DNA of 64,000 nt, taken from Rhodospirillaceae bacterium (GTDB lineage: Bacteria; Pseudomonadota; Alphaproteobacteria; Rhodospirillales; Rhodospirillaceae). The stretch spans positions 186,001 to 250,000 of the forward strand of contig CANJRD010000001.1 of assembly GCA_947476695.1 (NCBI GenBank), read 5' to 3'. The notes beneath the pieces were generated by a model. It made no database searches and was not told the origin of the DNA. It saw nothing but the letters and a program-made list of their open reading frames with translations. Below, one piece after another: positions 8,391 through 16,966 of the stretch. The position numbers and the translations under genes were made by a program. Numbering within the stretch: position 1 is the stretch's first letter; each line of letters opens with the position of its first letter.

Positions 8391-9604
8391 CAGCTGAACG
8401 CCTGCAGCCCGGTCTGCGCGCGGCCGAGGATCAGCGCGTGAACGTCGTGGGTGCCTTCGTAGGTGTTCACCGATTCCAGGTTCAGCAGATGCCGGATGAC
8501 ATGGAACTCGTCCATGATGCCGTTGCCGCCGTGCATGTCGCGGGCCTTGCGCGCGATATCGAGCGCTTTGCCGGCGTTGTTGCGCTTGATCAGCGAAATG
8601 CACTCCGGCGCGCCGGTGCCGGCGTCGAGCATCCGACCGACTTGGTGCGCCGCGTGCAGGCCGAGCGTGATCTCCGTCTGCATATCCGCGAGTTTCAGTT
8701 GGATCAGCTGGTTCGCTGCCAACGGGCGGTCGAACTGCTTGCGGTCGAGCGTGTATTGGCGCGCGGCGTGCCAGCAGAATTCCGCAGCCCCCATTGCGCC
8801 CCAGGCGATGCCGTAGCGCGCCTTGTTCAGACAGCCGAACGGGCCGCCGAGCCCGCGCGCGCCCGGCAGCAGATTCTCTTCCGGCACAAAGACGTTCTCC
8901 ATCACGATCTCGCCGGTGACGGAGGCGCGCAGCGAGAACTTGCCCTCGATCTTCGGCGTCGAGAGGCCCTTCATGCCCTTCTCAAGGATGAAGCCCCGAA
9001 TGACGTTGTCGTCGGTCTTCGCCCAGACGACCATCACGTCGGCGATGGGCGCGTTGGAGATCCACATCTTCGCGCCGGACAATTGGTAACCGCCGGACAC
9101 CTGCTTGGCGCGCGTGGTCATGCTGCCAGGATCGGAGCCGGAGTTGGGCTCGGTCAGACCGAAGCAGCCGACCCATTCGCCGCTCACCAGCTTCGGCAGA
9201 TACTTCTTCTTCTGCGCATCGGTGCCATAGGCGTTGATCGGATACATCACCAGCGAGGCCTGCACGCTCATCATCGAGCGGTAGCCGGAATCCACGCGTT
9301 CGATCTCGCGCGCGATCAACCCGTAGGCGACGTGGTTGGCGCCCGCGCCGCCGTATTCCGGCGAGATCATCGCGCCGAGCAAGCCGACCTCGCCCATCTC
9401 ACGGATGGCGGTCGTATCGACGGTTTCGTTGCGGAACGCGCCGAGCACGCGCGGCATCAGCTTGTCTTGCGCAAAGCTGCGCGCGGTGTCGCGGATCGCG
9501 CGTTCCTCATCGCTCAGCAGGCTTTCCAGCGCGAGCGGATCTTCCCAGGCAAATGCGGCTTTGGCGGGTTTCGCGTCCTTGCGGACCGAGGCAACAGTGT
9601 TCAA
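8390..9604 (-). CDS. gcdH: Glutaryl-CoA dehydrogenase
   Basis: FAD-dependent acyl-CoA dehydrogenase of 404 residues converting glutaryl-CoA to crotonyl-CoA, in lysine, tryptophan and benzoyl-CoA-type aromatic degradation. GcdH-specific signatures are [10 protein letters not shown] with R109 (glutaryl carboxylate binding) and the C-terminal [19 protein letters not shown] with catalytic base E383. [11 protein letters not shown] and MHGGNGI are the usual ACAD flavin motifs. I place the start at TTG 9604: it overlaps the methyltransferase stop as TTGA and lies 8 nt after AGGAG. An in-frame GTG at 9622 would put the Shine-Dalgarno inside the gene. Transcribed with YCII and the methyltransferase. 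Confidence 0.92.
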   Translation of the reverse strand: MNTVASVRKDAKPAKAAFAWEDPLALESLLSDEERAIRDTARSFAQDKLMPRVLGAFRNETVDTTAIREMGEVGLLGAMISPEYGGAGANHVAYGLIAREIERVDSGYRSMMSVQASLVMYPINAYGTDAQKKKYLPKLVSGEWVGCFGLTEPNSGSDPGSMTTRAKQVSGGYQLSGAKMWISNAPIADVMVVWAKTDDNVIRGFILEKGMKGLSTPKIEGKFSLRASVTGEIVMENVFVPEENLLPGARGLGGPFGCLNKARYGIAWGAMGAAEFCWHAARQYTLDRKQFDRPLAANQLIQLKLADMQTEITLGLHAAHQVGRMLDAGTGAPECISLIKRNNAGKALDIARKARDMHGGNGIMDEFHVIRHLLNLESVNTYEGTHDVHALILGRAQTGLQAFS

Positions 9605-10875
9605 CAGCTTAGCTCCTTCCACGCGCCGAAGAGGTACATGCCCTTCTTGCCCTCGACCTTGCGCGGCGCTTTACGGGCGTCAGCAAGATCGTGCTCGGCG
9701 TCGTGACGATTAACGGTTTGGACCCATGACGGATAGGAGCCTTGCTCGCGCACCTGCGGCGCCCATTCTTCGATGACGCGCGCCGGATCGAAACCCGCAC
9801 GGATCATTTCATCGCGAAAATTCATGGTGTGCAGTTTCGCCCAGAACGGTTCGTTATTGTACCAGGCATCCCAGTCGCGAATGAACTTCTCGAACATCGG
9901 CGTGTCGGGATCGAAATTCGGTTGCTCGAAGTTGAGCGACAGGCCGCCCGGACGCAGCAGCGACTTGATCTGCCGCAGCATCGCGCGGAACGGCGTAACC
10001 GCGGTTTCATGCCAGACCATCGTGGTCTGGATCCAATCCACACTGCCGCTCGGCAGATCGAGCGTTTCGCCGTCCGCTTGCAGGAACGTAACGTTCTTGA
10101 TGCCGAGCGCCTGCGCGCGCGCATGGCCATAGCGCAGCATGGGTGCCGCCACATCCACCGCGATCACTTCCGCATCGGGATACATCTGCGCGATGGGCAG
10201 CACGTTAAAACCCCCGCCCGCGCCGATATCGACGATGCGCTTCGGCTGGAACTGCGGGAAGGCCGTCTTCACGAAAGTGGCGATGGTCAAGCCCGGCCAA
10301 TCGCTCTTGCCGCCCGTGCCGCCGCCGGCCGTGACGAAGTGGCCGCACTCGTAGCAAGCGCCCGCGGCGATATCGTTGGCGGTCGTTTCAGTCTCGTAGC
10401 CGCCCGGGCTCAGGTGATTGTCGACGGCGATGTACTTCGGCACCTGCACCGTGGGATCGAGCTTCAGCGTCGGCGCGCCGTCGTTCAGGCGCGCGGCGCG
10501 TGCGTTCAGTTCATCGATCTGGCGAAACACCATCTGCCGTCCGGCTTGATGGCGCATTTCCTGCGCCAGGCGGCGCAGTGCGGCCCAGGACTGATAGACC
10601 GGATCGCCCCGCATCGCCTCGCGCACTTCGGATGTAGTGGCGAAATCGCGCCCTTGCGCCTTCGCGAAAGCCGGCTGGACGCGCTTGCGATACACCGCCG
10701 GCATGCCCGGCGCGAGTTTCGCGCCGACATGCGACACAAGGTTGATCAGGAAATTCATCCGCGCGGTGTCGTCGTGCGTCGGCTCCGGCAACAGCGGATG
10801 CCGATGCAGCGCCGTGTAGGGCGGGGGCAGCGCGGTCACCGGGCGTTCGCCCGCTTTCGCCGTCGAATCCAGCAT
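9601..10875 (-). CDS. Class I SAM-dependent methyltransferase
   Basis: A 424-residue protein with a Rossmann methyltransferase domain from about residue 205. Motif I is [10 protein letters not shown] (215-224), followed by an acidic residue after strand 2 ([10 protein letters not shown]) and [11 protein letters not shown]. The first ~200 residues are an uncharacterised, mainly helical extension with a CYEC pair (174-177) just before the catalytic domain. [14 protein letters not shown] and [13 protein letters not shown] fit ubiquinone/small-molecule methyltransferases rather than nucleic acid enzymes. It is the promoter-proximal gene of the group and overlaps gcdH by TTGA. Substrate unknown; position suggests a step near glutaryl-CoA metabolism or a co-induced detoxification. 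Confidence 0.8.
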   Translation of the reverse strand: MLDSTAKAGERPVTALPPPYTALHRHPLLPEPTHDDTARMNFLINLVSHVGAKLAPGMPAVYRKRVQPAFAKAQGRDFATTSEVREAMRGDPVYQSWAALRRLAQEMRHQAGRQMVFRQIDELNARAARLNDGAPTLKLDPTVQVPKYIAVDNHLSPGGYETETTANDIAAGACYECGHFVTAGGGTGGKSDWPGLTIATFVKTAFPQFQPKRIVDIGAGGGFNVLPIAQMYPDAEVIAVDVAAPMLRYGHARAQALGIKNVTFLQADGETLDLPSGSVDWIQTTMVWHETAVTPFRAMLRQIKSLLRPGGLSLNFEQPNFDPDTPMFEKFIRDWDAWYNNEPFWAKLHTMNFRDEMIRAGFDPARVIEEWAPQVREQGSYPSWVQTVNRHDAEHDLADARKAPRKVEGKKGMYLFGAWKELSC

Positions 10876-11097
10876 GGGAATGTCCTTTAGTGCCTTTTAC
10901 GACACCATTTCCGGGTGCGAGTATCGTCCCCGAACAGGGGTGTGCCAAGGCCTACCGCCCGCAATCTGCGCTCCGGTCCAGCCGCCGGTTGATGGCGCCA
11001 GACCGGGGGATTAGGATGCCGCCGCCGCGCTGAAAAGGCCGGCATATCTGGCGAATGCGGTCACGCCGCAGCGACCATTGCCGCAGGAGTCCATGCC

Positions 11098-11988
11098 ATG
11101 TCCCACGCCGCCGCGTTCCGCAAATTGCTCGCCGGGCCGGATGTGATCGTGGCACCGGGCATGTACGACGGCATGACGGCACTGCTGGTCGAGCAAAATG
11201 GCTTCGCCTGCGCCTATTTGAGCGGCGCGAGCATCTCATACAGCCGCATCGCACAACCGGACATCGGCCTTATGTCGGTGACCGAGGTTGGGGAAGCGGT
11301 CGCCAACATCCGCGAACGGCTGAAGATCCCCTTCATCGTCGACGCCGACACCGGCTTCGGTAACGCGCTGAACACCCAGCGCGCGGTGCGGATGCTGGAG
11401 CGCATGGGCGCGTCGGGCATTCAGCTCGAGGACCAGACCTATCCCAAGCGCTGCGGGCATCTCGCCGGCAAAAGCCTGGTGCCTGCCGCCGAGATGGTCG
11501 GCAAGCTGAAGGCGGCGCTGGATGCGCGCCATGACCCGCACACCGTGATCATCGCCCGCACGGATGCGATCGCGGTCGAAGGCTTCGATGCCGCGCTAGA
11601 ACGCGCTCACGCCTATGCCGAAGCCGGCGCCGACGTGCTGTTCGTCGAGGCGCCGCAGTCCGAGGAGCAGCAGGCCACGCTCGGCAAGACCTTCGCCGGC
11701 AAGGTGCCGTTGCTCGCCAACATGGTCGAGGGCGGCCGCACGCCGCTGAAGTCCGCCACCGAGCTCGGTAAGATCGGCTACAAAATCGTCATTTATCCTG
11801 GCGCGATGATGCGCGTGATCACCTTCGCCGCGACCGAGTACCTGAAGACGCTCAAAGCCCATGGCGAGACCACGCGCCTGCGGGATCGCATGTTTGATTT
11901 CAACGGCCTGAACGCTATTCTCGGTCTCAACGACATCATGGCGACGGGCGCCCGCTACGACGCCACGCTCAAGAAAGCGGCCGAATAG
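11098..11988 (+). CDS. Isocitrate lyase/PEP mutase family enzyme
   Basis: A 296-residue TIM-barrel enzyme that makes or breaks C-C or C-P bonds next to a carboxylate. Motifs are DADTGFGN (82-89, Mg2+ Asp pair), QLEDQTYPKRCGH (109-121, catalytic Cys119) and VIIARTDA. Cys in the KRCGH loop is typical of 2-methylisocitrate lyase-like and oxaloacetate-decarboxylase-like members, not phosphoenolpyruvate mutase. The start follows AGGAG with 8-nt spacing. It leads an operon with an isochorismatase-type hydrolase and two PuuE-like proteins (gaps 31, 16 and 5 nt), so it may release a small carboxylic acid at the end of that pathway. Confidence 0.85.
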   Translation: MSHAAAFRKLLAGPDVIVAPGMYDGMTALLVEQNGFACAYLSGASISYSRIAQPDIGLMSVTEVGEAVANIRERLKIPFIVDADTGFGNALNTQRAVRMLERMGASGIQLEDQTYPKRCGHLAGKSLVPAAEMVGKLKAALDARHDPHTVIIARTDAIAVEGFDAALERAHAYAEAGADVLFVEAPQSEEQQATLGKTFAGKVPLLANMVEGGRTPLKSATELGKIGYKIVIYPGAMMRVITFAATEYLKTLKAHGETTRLRDRMFDFNGLNAILGLNDIMATGARYDATLKKAAE

Positions 11989-12019
11989 GGCCCGCTGCTT
12001 TTTCCACAACGGGGACGAC

Positions 12020-12685
12020 ATGGAACTTTCCAACAAGACCGCGCGCCAGATGTATGAAGAAGTGAAGGCCAATCCTTCGCGCAAGAAGTTCGGCTTCGGC
12101 GAGAAGGCCGCGTTGATCAACATCGACGTGCAGAAGGCCTATACGCGCACGGATCTTTATAAGACCGCCTATGAGACCGACCCGAACCAGATCAAGTACA
12201 TCAACGAAATCGCCGAGCTGATGCGCGCCAAAGGCTGGCCGGTGATCTGGACCTATGTCGCCTACATGGGATCCGGCGAAGACTGCGGCGTGTGGGGCAC
12301 GCGCACCAATACCGAAGACTCGCTCCAGAACATCAAATTCGGCAGCGACCGCGCCAAGTTCGACGAGCGCTGCAAGATCGATCCGGTGAAGGACGTCATC
12401 ATCTGCAAGAAGATGGCCTCGCCGTTCCACGACACGCTGATCAACTCCCTGCTGACCTTCCACAAGGTCGACACCGTGTTGGTCACCGGCGGCTCGACCT
12501 CGGGCTGCGTGCGTGCCTGTGGCGTGGACAGTCTGTCGCACGGCTATCGCACGACGATCATCGAAGAATGCGTGGCCGATAAGCACGAGAGCTATCACTT
12601 CGCCAACCTCACCGACCTCGCGATCAAGTACGCGGACGTGGAGTCCGTCGAAGCGGTGAAGACCTGGCTGCGCGGCAAGAACTAA
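12020..12685 (+). CDS. Isochorismatase-family cysteine hydrolase (N-carbamoylsarcosine amidase-like)
   Basis: A 221-residue cytosolic hydrolase with the Asp-Lys-Cys triad of the family: D36 in NIDVQKAY, K130 in ICKKMASPF and C163 in GGSTSGCVRA. The GSTSGCVR sequence and the N-terminal extension resemble N-carbamoylsarcosine amidohydrolase and related ureido/amide hydrolases more than isochorismatases or nicotinamidases. It would use the Cys to cleave a C-N bond, releasing ammonia. It lies in an operon with two allantoinase-like deacetylase proteins, consistent with breakdown of a cyclic amide or ureide. The start has a GGGGAC Shine-Dalgarno. Confidence 0.85.
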   Translation: MELSNKTARQMYEEVKANPSRKKFGFGEKAALINIDVQKAYTRTDLYKTAYETDPNQIKYINEIAELMRAKGWPVIWTYVAYMGSGEDCGVWGTRTNTEDSLQNIKFGSDRAKFDERCKIDPVKDVIICKKMASPFHDTLINSLLTFHKVDTVLVTGGSTSGCVRACGVDSLSHGYRTTIIEECVADKHESYHFANLTDLAIKYADVESVEAVKTWLRGKN

Positions 12686-12701
12686 GCAAAGGACGACAGC
12701 G

Positions 12702-13613
12702 GTGAAGAGCGACCTCCAGCTTTATGACTACTGGCCTTATGCCAAACGACCCAAGATCGTCTGGCCGGGCGGCGCCAAGGTGGCCTTCTGGGTCGCGCCG
12801 AACATCGAGTACTACGAGATCAACCCGCCGCTGAATCCGAAGCGTTCGCCCTGGGCGCGTCCGCATCCGGATGTGGTGCCGGTCGCCACGCGCGATCACG
12901 GCAACCGCGTCGGTCACTGGCGCATGATGGAGGTGATGGACAAGTACAAGGTCCGCGGCTCCATCTCGCTCAGCGTCGGCCTGATCGAGCATCATCCCGA
13001 GATCATCAAGGAATGCGTGGACCGCAATTGGGAGTTCTTCTCCCACGGCATCTACAACACGCGCTATTCCTACGAGATGGATGAGGCGCAGGAACGCGCG
13101 ATCATCGAGGATTCCATTGAGACGGTGCTGAAGGCCACCGGCCAGCGTATCGTCGGCTATCTCGCGCCGGCGCTGACGCATACCGAGCGCACGATAGACC
13201 TGCTGGCGGAATACGGCTTCCTCTACACTTGCGACCTGTTCCAGGACGATCAGCCGCAGCCCATCAACGTGAATAAGGGCCGCCTGATCTCGATGCCCTA
13301 CTCGCTCGAGATCAACGATATCATCGTCTACAACAGCTATCTCGCCACGCCGCGCCGCTATGGTCAGATGATCAAGGATCAGTTCGACCAGCTGATGAAG
13401 GAAGGCGAAGAGTCAGGCACCGTGATGTGTATTCCGCTGCACGCCTATGCGGTCGGCCAGGCTCATCGCATGCAGGCGTTCGAGGAAGCGCTGGAGTACA
13501 TCACCAAGCAGCCGGGCGTGTGGGTGACCACCGCGCGCGAGATCGCCGAGTACTATTACGAAAATTATTATGACACGTGCCAGGCCGACATCCTGGCGCG
13601 GAAGGCGGGGTAA
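12702..13613 (+). CDS. Polysaccharide-deacetylase-fold protein, PuuE/allantoinase-like (copy 1)
   Basis: A 303-residue NodB-fold protein without signal peptide, so not a cell-wall deacetylase. It follows the PuuE pattern: TRDHGNRVGHWR (63-74), FSHGIYNTRY with H115 and LHAYAVGQAHR with H247, the two histidines kept in this family. PuuE proteins open the hydantoin ring of allantoin, and related enzymes act on other cyclic amides. The GTG start at 12702 has AAAGGACGAC before it. It is followed after 5 nt by a paralogue at 13619, to which it aligns over its whole length. The exact substrate is unknown. Confidence 0.85.
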   Translation: MKSDLQLYDYWPYAKRPKIVWPGGAKVAFWVAPNIEYYEINPPLNPKRSPWARPHPDVVPVATRDHGNRVGHWRMMEVMDKYKVRGSISLSVGLIEHHPEIIKECVDRNWEFFSHGIYNTRYSYEMDEAQERAIIEDSIETVLKATGQRIVGYLAPALTHTERTIDLLAEYGFLYTCDLFQDDQPQPINVNKGRLISMPYSLEINDIIVYNSYLATPRRYGQMIKDQFDQLMKEGEESGTVMCIPLHAYAVGQAHRMQAFEEALEYITKQPGVWVTTAREIAEYYYENYYDTCQADILARKAG

Positions 13614-13618
13614 TCGCC

Positions 13619-14545
13619 ATGACGCTTCCCAAGGAATATCTCGAGTATCCGCTGCGCCGTTACGGCTACGACCACGACCTCTACGACTGGTCGATCCTGT
13701 TCAAGCGCAAGCCGGTCGAATGGCCGAACGGCGCGAAGATGGCGGTGTGGATTACGACCGAGCTGGAATTCTTCGGCCTCGATCAGCCGGCCAAGCCGTT
13801 CAAGGCGCCGGGCGGCATGGTCACGCCGTATCCGGACTTGCGCCATTTCACGACGCGCGACTACGGCAACCGCGTCGGCATTCAACGCATCTGGACCGCG
13901 CTCGACAAGCACAAGATCAAGTCGTCGGCGGTTGTGAACAGCCGCGTGGCGGAGCGCTATCCGTACCTTGTGAAGACGCTGAACGAACGCGGCGACGAGA
14001 TCATCGCCGGCGGCGTCGATATGAGCAGCCTGCACTACGGCGGTATGGACGATGCGGTCGAAGCGACACAGACCAAGACCGCGGTCGACACGCTGCGCAA
14101 GCTGTCGGGCCAGAAGGTGCGCGGCTGGCTGTCGCCGGCGAAGTCCGAGAGCTTCAACACGCTGAAGCACCTCGCCGCGAATGGCATCGACTATGTCTGC
14201 GACTGGTCGAGCGACGATATGCCGTTCGAGATGCGCGCGCCGGGCGGCGGCAAGATCATCGCCATGCCGCACTCGCCGGAAATCTCGGATCGCAAGATCA
14301 TCATCGACAACAAGCACAGCGAAGACGAGTTCGTCGAACAGATCCAGGATCAGTTCACCTATCTCGCCAAGGAAGCGAACCGTTTCGGCGGCCGCATCTT
14401 CTCGCTGGCGCTGGTGCCCTATATCTCCGGACTTCACTACCGCGTGAAGTACCTGAACCAGGCGCTCGACTGGCTGATGAGCCAGAAGGGCATCTGGGTC
14501 GCCACGGGCAGCGAAATCCTCGACGTCTGGAAGAAGCAGCAGTAA
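13619..14545 (+). CDS. Polysaccharide-deacetylase-fold protein, PuuE-like (copy 2, lacks both conserved histidines)
   Basis: A 308-residue paralogue of the preceding gene, aligned through TTRDYGNRVGIQR (78-90) and GIWVATGSEI near the C-terminus. The two family histidines are replaced: the SHG of copy 1 becomes AGG (130-132, G131) and LHAY becomes LVPY (V266). The rest of the domain is well kept and there is no frameshift, so it is probably an expressed partner subunit or an enzyme with altered chemistry rather than a pseudogene. Start ATG 13619 is 5 nt after the stop of copy 1. It ends 25 nt before a strong intrinsic terminator. Confidence 0.8.
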   Translation: MTLPKEYLEYPLRRYGYDHDLYDWSILFKRKPVEWPNGAKMAVWITTELEFFGLDQPAKPFKAPGGMVTPYPDLRHFTTRDYGNRVGIQRIWTALDKHKIKSSAVVNSRVAERYPYLVKTLNERGDEIIAGGVDMSSLHYGGMDDAVEATQTKTAVDTLRKLSGQKVRGWLSPAKSESFNTLKHLAANGIDYVCDWSSDDMPFEMRAPGGGKIIAMPHSPEISDRKIIIDNKHSEDEFVEQIQDQFTYLAKEANRFGGRIFSLALVPYISGLHYRVKYLNQALDWLMSQKGIWVATGSEILDVWKKQQ

Positions 14546-14570
14546 TTCGCTGAAATTATCGGTGAGTCAC

Positions 14571-14605
14571 GAAGGCCCGCGCAACACGCGGGCCTTCTGC
14601 TTTTA
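14571..14605 (+). terminator. Intrinsic terminator after the PuuE-like operon
   Basis: A perfect 11-bp GC-rich stem (GAAGGCCCGCG, 14571-14581, with CGCGGGCCTTC, 14587-14597) around a CAACA loop is followed by TGCTTTTA. It closes the 11098-14545 operon and separates it from the VOC gene. Confidence 0.85.
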
Positions 14606-14666
14606 GGGCTCCCGCCTGCGGCGAACTCGTGATCAGCTAGCGCGCCATTCAAAGGGAGCCCTGCCC

Positions 14667-15641
14667 ATGTTTCTTGCCCGCACGTTCTTCGCCGCCGCGC
14701 TGCTGAGCAGCACCGCCGCATTCGCCCAGCAACCGCCGGCCGCACAGCCGACGCCGGTGCTGACGCGCATCAAGATGGTGACCATCGGCGCGCCCGACCT
14801 GGGCAAGATCAAGGACTACTACAAGCACCTCGACTTCAAGGTGCTGCTCGAAGACAAGGTGACGCCGGAACTCGCGATGAGCTGGGGGGCGCCCAAGATG
14901 GCGAACCGGCCTGAGTTGTTCATGGCCTCGGCCGGCAGCCCCGACGTTTATATCCGCGCGGTACAGATCGACCCCGTGAAGGACTACAAGCCGATGACCA
15001 CGCTCGGCTGGAACGCCTTCGAGATCATTGTAGACGACCTGGATAAGGTGGCCGCGAAAGTGAAGGGCTCGCCGTTCACGGTCGTGGGCGAACCGAAGTC
15101 GTTGGGCGGCAGCCTCGCCAGCATCCACGCCATGCAGGTCGTGGGTCCGGCCGGCGAGCTTCTCTATCTCACCACCGAAACCGGCGATCGCGCGAAGTCG
15201 TCCCTGCCCCAGGCGAAGTCTCTGATCGACCGCCCGTTCATCGTCATCCTGGCGAGCCATGACGTTGGCGCGATGGCGGACTTCTATAAATCGAACTTCC
15301 AGGTCGGCGGCGGGTTCCGCTTCGACGGGCCGCTATCGCTGGCGTCGACGGCCCAAGGCCTGCCGCCCGAAACCAAATACGAACTGGGCCTCGTGCGCCT
15401 CGCCAATCCAGGCAACAGCGTCGAACTCGACGGTTACCCGAAAACCATTCCCATGCGCCCGCATGCGAACGGCCAGCTGCCGCCCGGCAACGCGATGGTG
15501 AGCTTTAACGTGAAAAGCATCGACGGCCTGAAGATGAAGTGGGTCACCCCGCCGGCGAAGCTTTACGACAACAAGCTCGCCGCCAGCTATGTCGGCGCGG
15601 CTGGCGAGATCACCGAGATCATCGAGGAACAGCCGCGCTAG
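14667..15641 (+). CDS. Exported VOC (glyoxalase/dioxygenase-fold) protein with two domains
   Basis: A 324-residue protein with a clear signal peptide (MFLARTFFAAALLSSTAAFA, cleavage near residue 20-21) and two VOC modules, about 33-165 and 190-320. Typical VOC segments are IGAPDLGKIKDYYKHL, IHAMQVVGPAGELLYL and LASHDVGAMADFYKSNF. Metal ligands are not obvious, so catalysis is uncertain; periplasmic location is unusual for glyoxalase-like enzymes. It has its own GGGAG Shine-Dalgarno, and a terminator separates it from the upstream operon. Its stop lies 7 nt from the end of the convergent DUF423 gene. Substrate unknown. Confidence 0.8.
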   Translation: MFLARTFFAAALLSSTAAFAQQPPAAQPTPVLTRIKMVTIGAPDLGKIKDYYKHLDFKVLLEDKVTPELAMSWGAPKMANRPELFMASAGSPDVYIRAVQIDPVKDYKPMTTLGWNAFEIIVDDLDKVAAKVKGSPFTVVGEPKSLGGSLASIHAMQVVGPAGELLYLTTETGDRAKSSLPQAKSLIDRPFIVILASHDVGAMADFYKSNFQVGGGFRFDGPLSLASTAQGLPPETKYELGLVRLANPGNSVELDGYPKTIPMRPHANGQLPPGNAMVSFNVKSIDGLKMKWVTPPAKLYDNKLAASYVGAAGEITEIIEEQPR

Positions 15642-15648
15642 GCGGCCG

Positions 15649-16062
15649 CTAGCCTTCGCGGCGCTTGCTGAAGCCCAGCAGAGCCGCCACGGCGAAGCAA
15701 AGCCAGCCGGCGATCGCCGCCGTGCCGCCCCAGGGCGCCCAGAACACCGGGCCGCTGAAGGCGCTGGTATACAGTGCCGAGGGGAATAGCACTGTGCCGA
15801 CCGTGAACAGCACCGCGGCGATGTGGAAAGCCTTGGCACCACGCGTTTGCGCGACCAGATCCCCCATCACCGCCGCGACGATCGCCGCAAGCGCATGCTT
15901 GATCTCGAAGTCGACGGCTTCCCTGAACAGCCGCACGGCGCGTTCGCCGTCCGGCACCATGTGCGCAAGCCCATGGTCGGCGAAGGCGGCGCAAGCCACC
16001 GAGACCGCGCCCGAGACGCCGGCGATGGCAAAAACGATCAGCGAGACTCGACTGAATTTCAT
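15649..16062 (-). CDS. DUF423 membrane protein
   Basis: A 137-residue inner-membrane protein with four hydrophobic helices and the DUF423 layout: an N-terminal helix (VSLIVFAIAGVSGAVSVACA), the AFADHGL motif, a conserved EIKHALAAI helix and the final GGTAAIAGWLCFAVAALLGF. The role of the family is unknown. It follows the HD-hydrolase gene by 15 nt on the same strand, so the two are probably co-transcribed. Confidence 0.85.
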   Translation of the reverse strand: MKFSRVSLIVFAIAGVSGAVSVACAAFADHGLAHMVPDGERAVRLFREAVDFEIKHALAAIVAAVMGDLVAQTRGAKAFHIAAVLFTVGTVLFPSALYTSAFSGPVFWAPWGGTAAIAGWLCFAVAALLGFSKRREG

Positions 16063-16077
16063 CGTGGCCCTATCCCG

Positions 16078-16719
16078 TCATCGCGCCTGAACGGCAATTG
16101 CCCGCTCAAGCTCGCGGAAGCCGGCGAGAAACCGCTTCTCGGCCTCGGTCGCCGCAAGCGGCGTGAGCTTGAGATCTTTTAAAGGCTTTTCCTTGAAGCT
16201 GAGCACAGTGCGGCATTCGGCTTCACTGAAGCCGGCCAGCTGCACCGCCTCGGTCGCCGCGGCCGTGCGGTCGGCTTTTTTAATCAGCGCCACATCGGCG
16301 GCCGGCAAAACTGCAGGTAGACCGAATCGGATGTGTACGGCGCGCATAAGCCCCTTCTCGACCTCCTTGAAGACATCGCCGACCACGGCTTTCAGCGGCG
16401 TGATCAGGTCATGGGTCACGTACTCGGAAGCATCGTGCAACTTGGCCGCCATCAACAGCTTGGCGGTCGCGCGCGGCTTCAGGCGGCGGACGATATCAAC
16501 GACAAGGTCAGAGTGCTGGGCGATGCTCCAGGCATGGGGGCCCGTGGTCTGCCCGTTCCATCGCGTATTACGCGAAAGCCCCAGCGCAATATCCTCGATC
16601 TCGACGTCCAGCGGGGACGGTTCGATGAGGTTCAGCCGCCGCCCCGATAACATCCGCTGCCACGTGCGCGGGGCGTGCTCCGCCAGACGACGCTGTGTCG
16701 CCGAAGAAGACACGCTCAT
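16078..16719 (-). CDS. HD-domain phosphohydrolase (YfbR-like)
   Basis: A 213-residue cytosolic protein with an HD metal site: H69 in WSIAQHSDL, the H95-D96 pair in LHDASEYVTHD, and a later Asp in KADRTAAATEA. The order H...HD...D and the flanking D-L-I-T-P-L-K segment resemble the YfbR/YfdR-type 5'-nucleotidases that dephosphorylate deoxynucleoside monophosphates. The substrate is inferred from the family. It is divergent from the response regulator gene, with a structured 247-nt region between them, and precedes DUF423. Confidence 0.75.
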   Translation of the reverse strand: MSVSSSATQRRLAEHAPRTWQRMLSGRRLNLIEPSPLDVEIEDIALGLSRNTRWNGQTTGPHAWSIAQHSDLVVDIVRRLKPRATAKLLMAAKLHDASEYVTHDLITPLKAVVGDVFKEVEKGLMRAVHIRFGLPAVLPAADVALIKKADRTAAATEAVQLAGFSEAECRTVLSFKEKPLKDLKLTPLAATEAEKRFLAGFRELERAIAVQAR

Positions 16720-16874
16720 GGTGGGGACACTCCGACGGTTTGATTTTCCCAGGAAACAGAATACCTTATATCCGATTGTCCAGGATCGGGGTACGCCCGC
16801 GCGAGCGGGTCTACGGATTCGCCGGAACGTATCGCCGGCGCTCAGAACCGATCTTGATCAAGATACCCCACTGG

Positions 16875-16894
16875 CGGCCGAAGGGGTTCGGCCG
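16875..16894 (+). promoter_or_regulatory. Leader hairpin 1 upstream of the response regulator
   Basis: Eight-base-pair inverted repeat CGGCCGAA / TTCGGCCG around a GGGG loop, 73 nt before the 16967 start codon. With hairpin 2 it makes a doubly structured leader. No T-tract follows, so it is not a simple terminator. Confidence 0.45.
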
Positions 16895-16915
16895 GCGGAA
16901 GGTGGTGCGTTTGGG

Positions 16916-16944
16916 GTTTTGCGCACGGACAACGTGCGCAAAAC
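16916..16944 (+). promoter_or_regulatory. Leader hairpin 2 or operator upstream of the response regulator
   Basis: A perfect 11-bp inverted repeat (GTTTTGCGCAC, 16916-16926, with GTGCGCAAAAC, 16934-16944) around a 7-nt GGACAAC loop ends 22 nt before the ATG at 16967. It could be a repressor operator or an RNA hairpin affecting translation of the receiver protein. The following GGGGCTTTAGGG is too weak for a confident terminator. Confidence 0.55.
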
Positions 16945-16966
16945 GGGGCTTTAGGGTCAGCTCGCG

